Shown here: piece by piece, positions 62,786 to 64,000 of the stretch
How the letters are laid out: each line of letters opens with the position of its first letter
Position numbering within the stretch: position 1 is the stretch's first letter
From: Symbiodinium sp. CCMP2592
Taxonomy: Eukaryota > Sar > Dinophyceae > Suessiales > Symbiodiniaceae
Length of the DNA stretch: 64,000 nt
Assembly (NCBI GenBank): GCA_905221615.1
Contig: CAJNDT010005870.1
Span: 75,001 to 139,000 of the forward strand
Reading direction: 5' to 3'
The notes under the pieces: model-generated
What the model saw: only the letters and a program-made list of their open reading frames with translations
Told to the model about the DNA's origin: nothing
The model's database searches: none
Program-made: the position numbers and the translations under genes

Positions 62786-63479
62786 AGGGAGGGATTCTCC
62801 AATACAGAATTGACAAAGCCTACTAACTAGTTTTGGGACTAGGCTAGTGACTAGACTAGTGACTAGTGAAAGAGGTTTAAGGCCTGGGGGACTCCATGGG
62901 TGAGTGCAGTTAGTCATTCGGTTAGTGATATTGATAGTGGCTGTTTCTGGATGTTGCAGGTTTGCGGGTGAAGGCTTAAGGCTTACACGGGTGAAGGCTT
63001 AAGGCTTACAGGTATCGGGCTTGGGGTTGTAAGCCTTCCTGATGATTGACTGTAAACCATTCAGAAAACAGGGGTTGCTCTCATGCAAGATGTTCTCAGA
63101 CCGAGGTTGGGCAAGGCCACTGAGGCAAAATGTTCTCAAACCGAGGTTGGGCAAGGTGTTTGAAACAGTGGGATATCTTCGGAATACACCGGCAGAGACT
63201 CAGCATTATCAATACCCCCCCTTAAGGGGGGTGGGGTAGTGGGGGTTGGGCTTCCGGGTATGTTGATGTGTGGTGGGGGTTGAACCACTCTCACAAGGAT
63301 CACTGCCGGTTTAGTCATATTGTACTAGGACGTAGGAAAGACTGTTATGCAGCTACCAGGAATACGAGCAAGCACAAACAGCGGCCTCTGGTAATCCAGA
63401 AGCAAGCTAGGCCAGAGGGTACCAAGAATAGCAAGCATATGGGTGGAAACCCAACCCCGTGTGGCTCTCCGGAGCGAGC
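62786..63479. other. no supported gene
   Basis: Includes short direct repeats: GACTAGTGACTAG near 62845, GGTGAAGGCTTAAGGCTTACA near 62970 and 62990, and TGTTCTCA..ACCGAGGTTGGGCAAGG at 63090 and 63130. Confidence 0.4.
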
Positions 63480-64000
63480 CGACCAGCCGGAAAGTCACCT
63501 CCAAACCAGCAGCCGGAAAGTCACACCCAAACAAGCAGCCGACCAGCCGGAAAGTCACACCCAAACAAGCAGCCGACCAGCCGGAAAGTCACCTCCAAAC
63601 CAGCAGCCGACCAGCCGGAAAGTCACCTCCAAACCAGCAGCCGACCAGCCGGAAAGTCACACCCAAACAAGCAGCCGACCAGCCGGAAAGTCACCTCCAA
63701 ACCAGCAGCCGACCAGCCGGAAAGCCACCCCCAAACCAGCAGCCGACCAGCCGGAAAGTCACCTCCAAACCAGCAGCCGACCAGCCGGAAAGTCACCTCC
63801 AAACCAGCAGCCGACCAGCCGGAAAGTCACACCCAAACAAGCAGCCGACCAGCGCCGGAAAGTCACCTCCAAACCAGCAGCCGACCAGCCGGAAAGCCAC
63901 CCCCAAACCAGCAGCCGACCAGCCGGAAAGTCACACCCGACCAGCCGGAAAGCCACCCCAAACCAGCAGCCGACCAGCCGGAAAGTCACCTCCAAACCAG
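63480..64000. repeat. 34-bp minisatellite running off the window end
   Basis: About 15 copies of a unit like CCGACCAGCCGGAAAGTCAC plus CTCCAAACCAGCAG, with CTCC/ACCC variants alternating. All frames are repetitive. There is no spacer diversity, so it is not a CRISPR array. Confidence 0.97.

Noticed and set aside
63480-64000. CRISPR-like or coding repeat at window end
   Set aside because: A plain 34-bp minisatellite with variant units and no spacers.

Overview
The window looks like nuclear DNA of a dinoflagellate (Symbiodiniaceae-like). The reasons are indirect: long intron-rich genes whose introns hold degenerate TTTAGGG/CCCTAAA tracts, lysine/alanine-rich protein tails, a very high load of divergent retroelements, and no bacterial-style operons. 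No spliced-leader sequence or rRNA/tRNA gene was recognised, so the assignment is an inference.

Layout. (1) 0.5-15.7 kb: an unknown multi-exon gene (gene A, + strand). One exon is split by a complete 8,747-bp tyrosine-recombinase retrotransposon (2850-11596) with Ngaro-type split direct repeats A1...B1-A2-B2. It encodes, in order, a tyrosine recombinase, a Gag-like CCCH protein and a large Pol (degenerate C5-methyltransferase-like region, Fe(II)/2OG-oxygenase-like region, RT, RNase H). (2) 16.3-18.9 kb: a 5'-truncated Pol of a second, divergent element of the same kind. (3) 20.3-21.3 kb: a small unknown gene (gene B). (4) 22.85-24.40 kb: a 1.55-kb foldback element built of minisatellites. (5) 24.7-31.5 kb: a second long multi-exon unknown gene (gene C) that shares at least one module with gene A. 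(6) 34.4-35.3 kb: a two-exon tyrosine recombinase gene on the minus strand. (7) 37.5-38.0 kb: a MITE-like element. (8) 38.1-45.1 kb: a roughly 7-kb imperfect palindrome with triplet repeats in both arms and the same CCCGGAT-containing motif at its centre and both ends. (9) 46.4-58.1 kb: a decayed endogenous DNA virus segment resembling polinton-like viruses: PolB-helicase, a small ORF, a hydrophobic-tailed protein, a jelly-roll-like capsid protein and a tail-fibre-like protein. It is interrupted by a 3.7-kb LINE (48797-52497, minus strand) with a 13-bp target-site duplication; this LINE encodes RT, C2H2 fingers and a ubiquitin-specific protease (USP) domain. (10) 58.1-64 kb: a minus-strand retroelement fragment, an (AGT)n tract, a fragment with cytosine-methyltransferase motifs IX-X, further repeats, and a 34-bp minisatellite that runs off the window end.

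The common thread is mobile DNA carrying enzymes that act on chromatin or protein turnover: a methyltransferase-like fold, an HxD...H...R oxygenase-like domain kept in two diverged elements, a methyltransferase fragment, and a LINE-borne deubiquitinase-like domain. The cellular genes could not be assigned functions. Exon boundaries are judged by eye from open frames and AG/GT signals, and should be taken as accurate to a few tens of bases unless stated.
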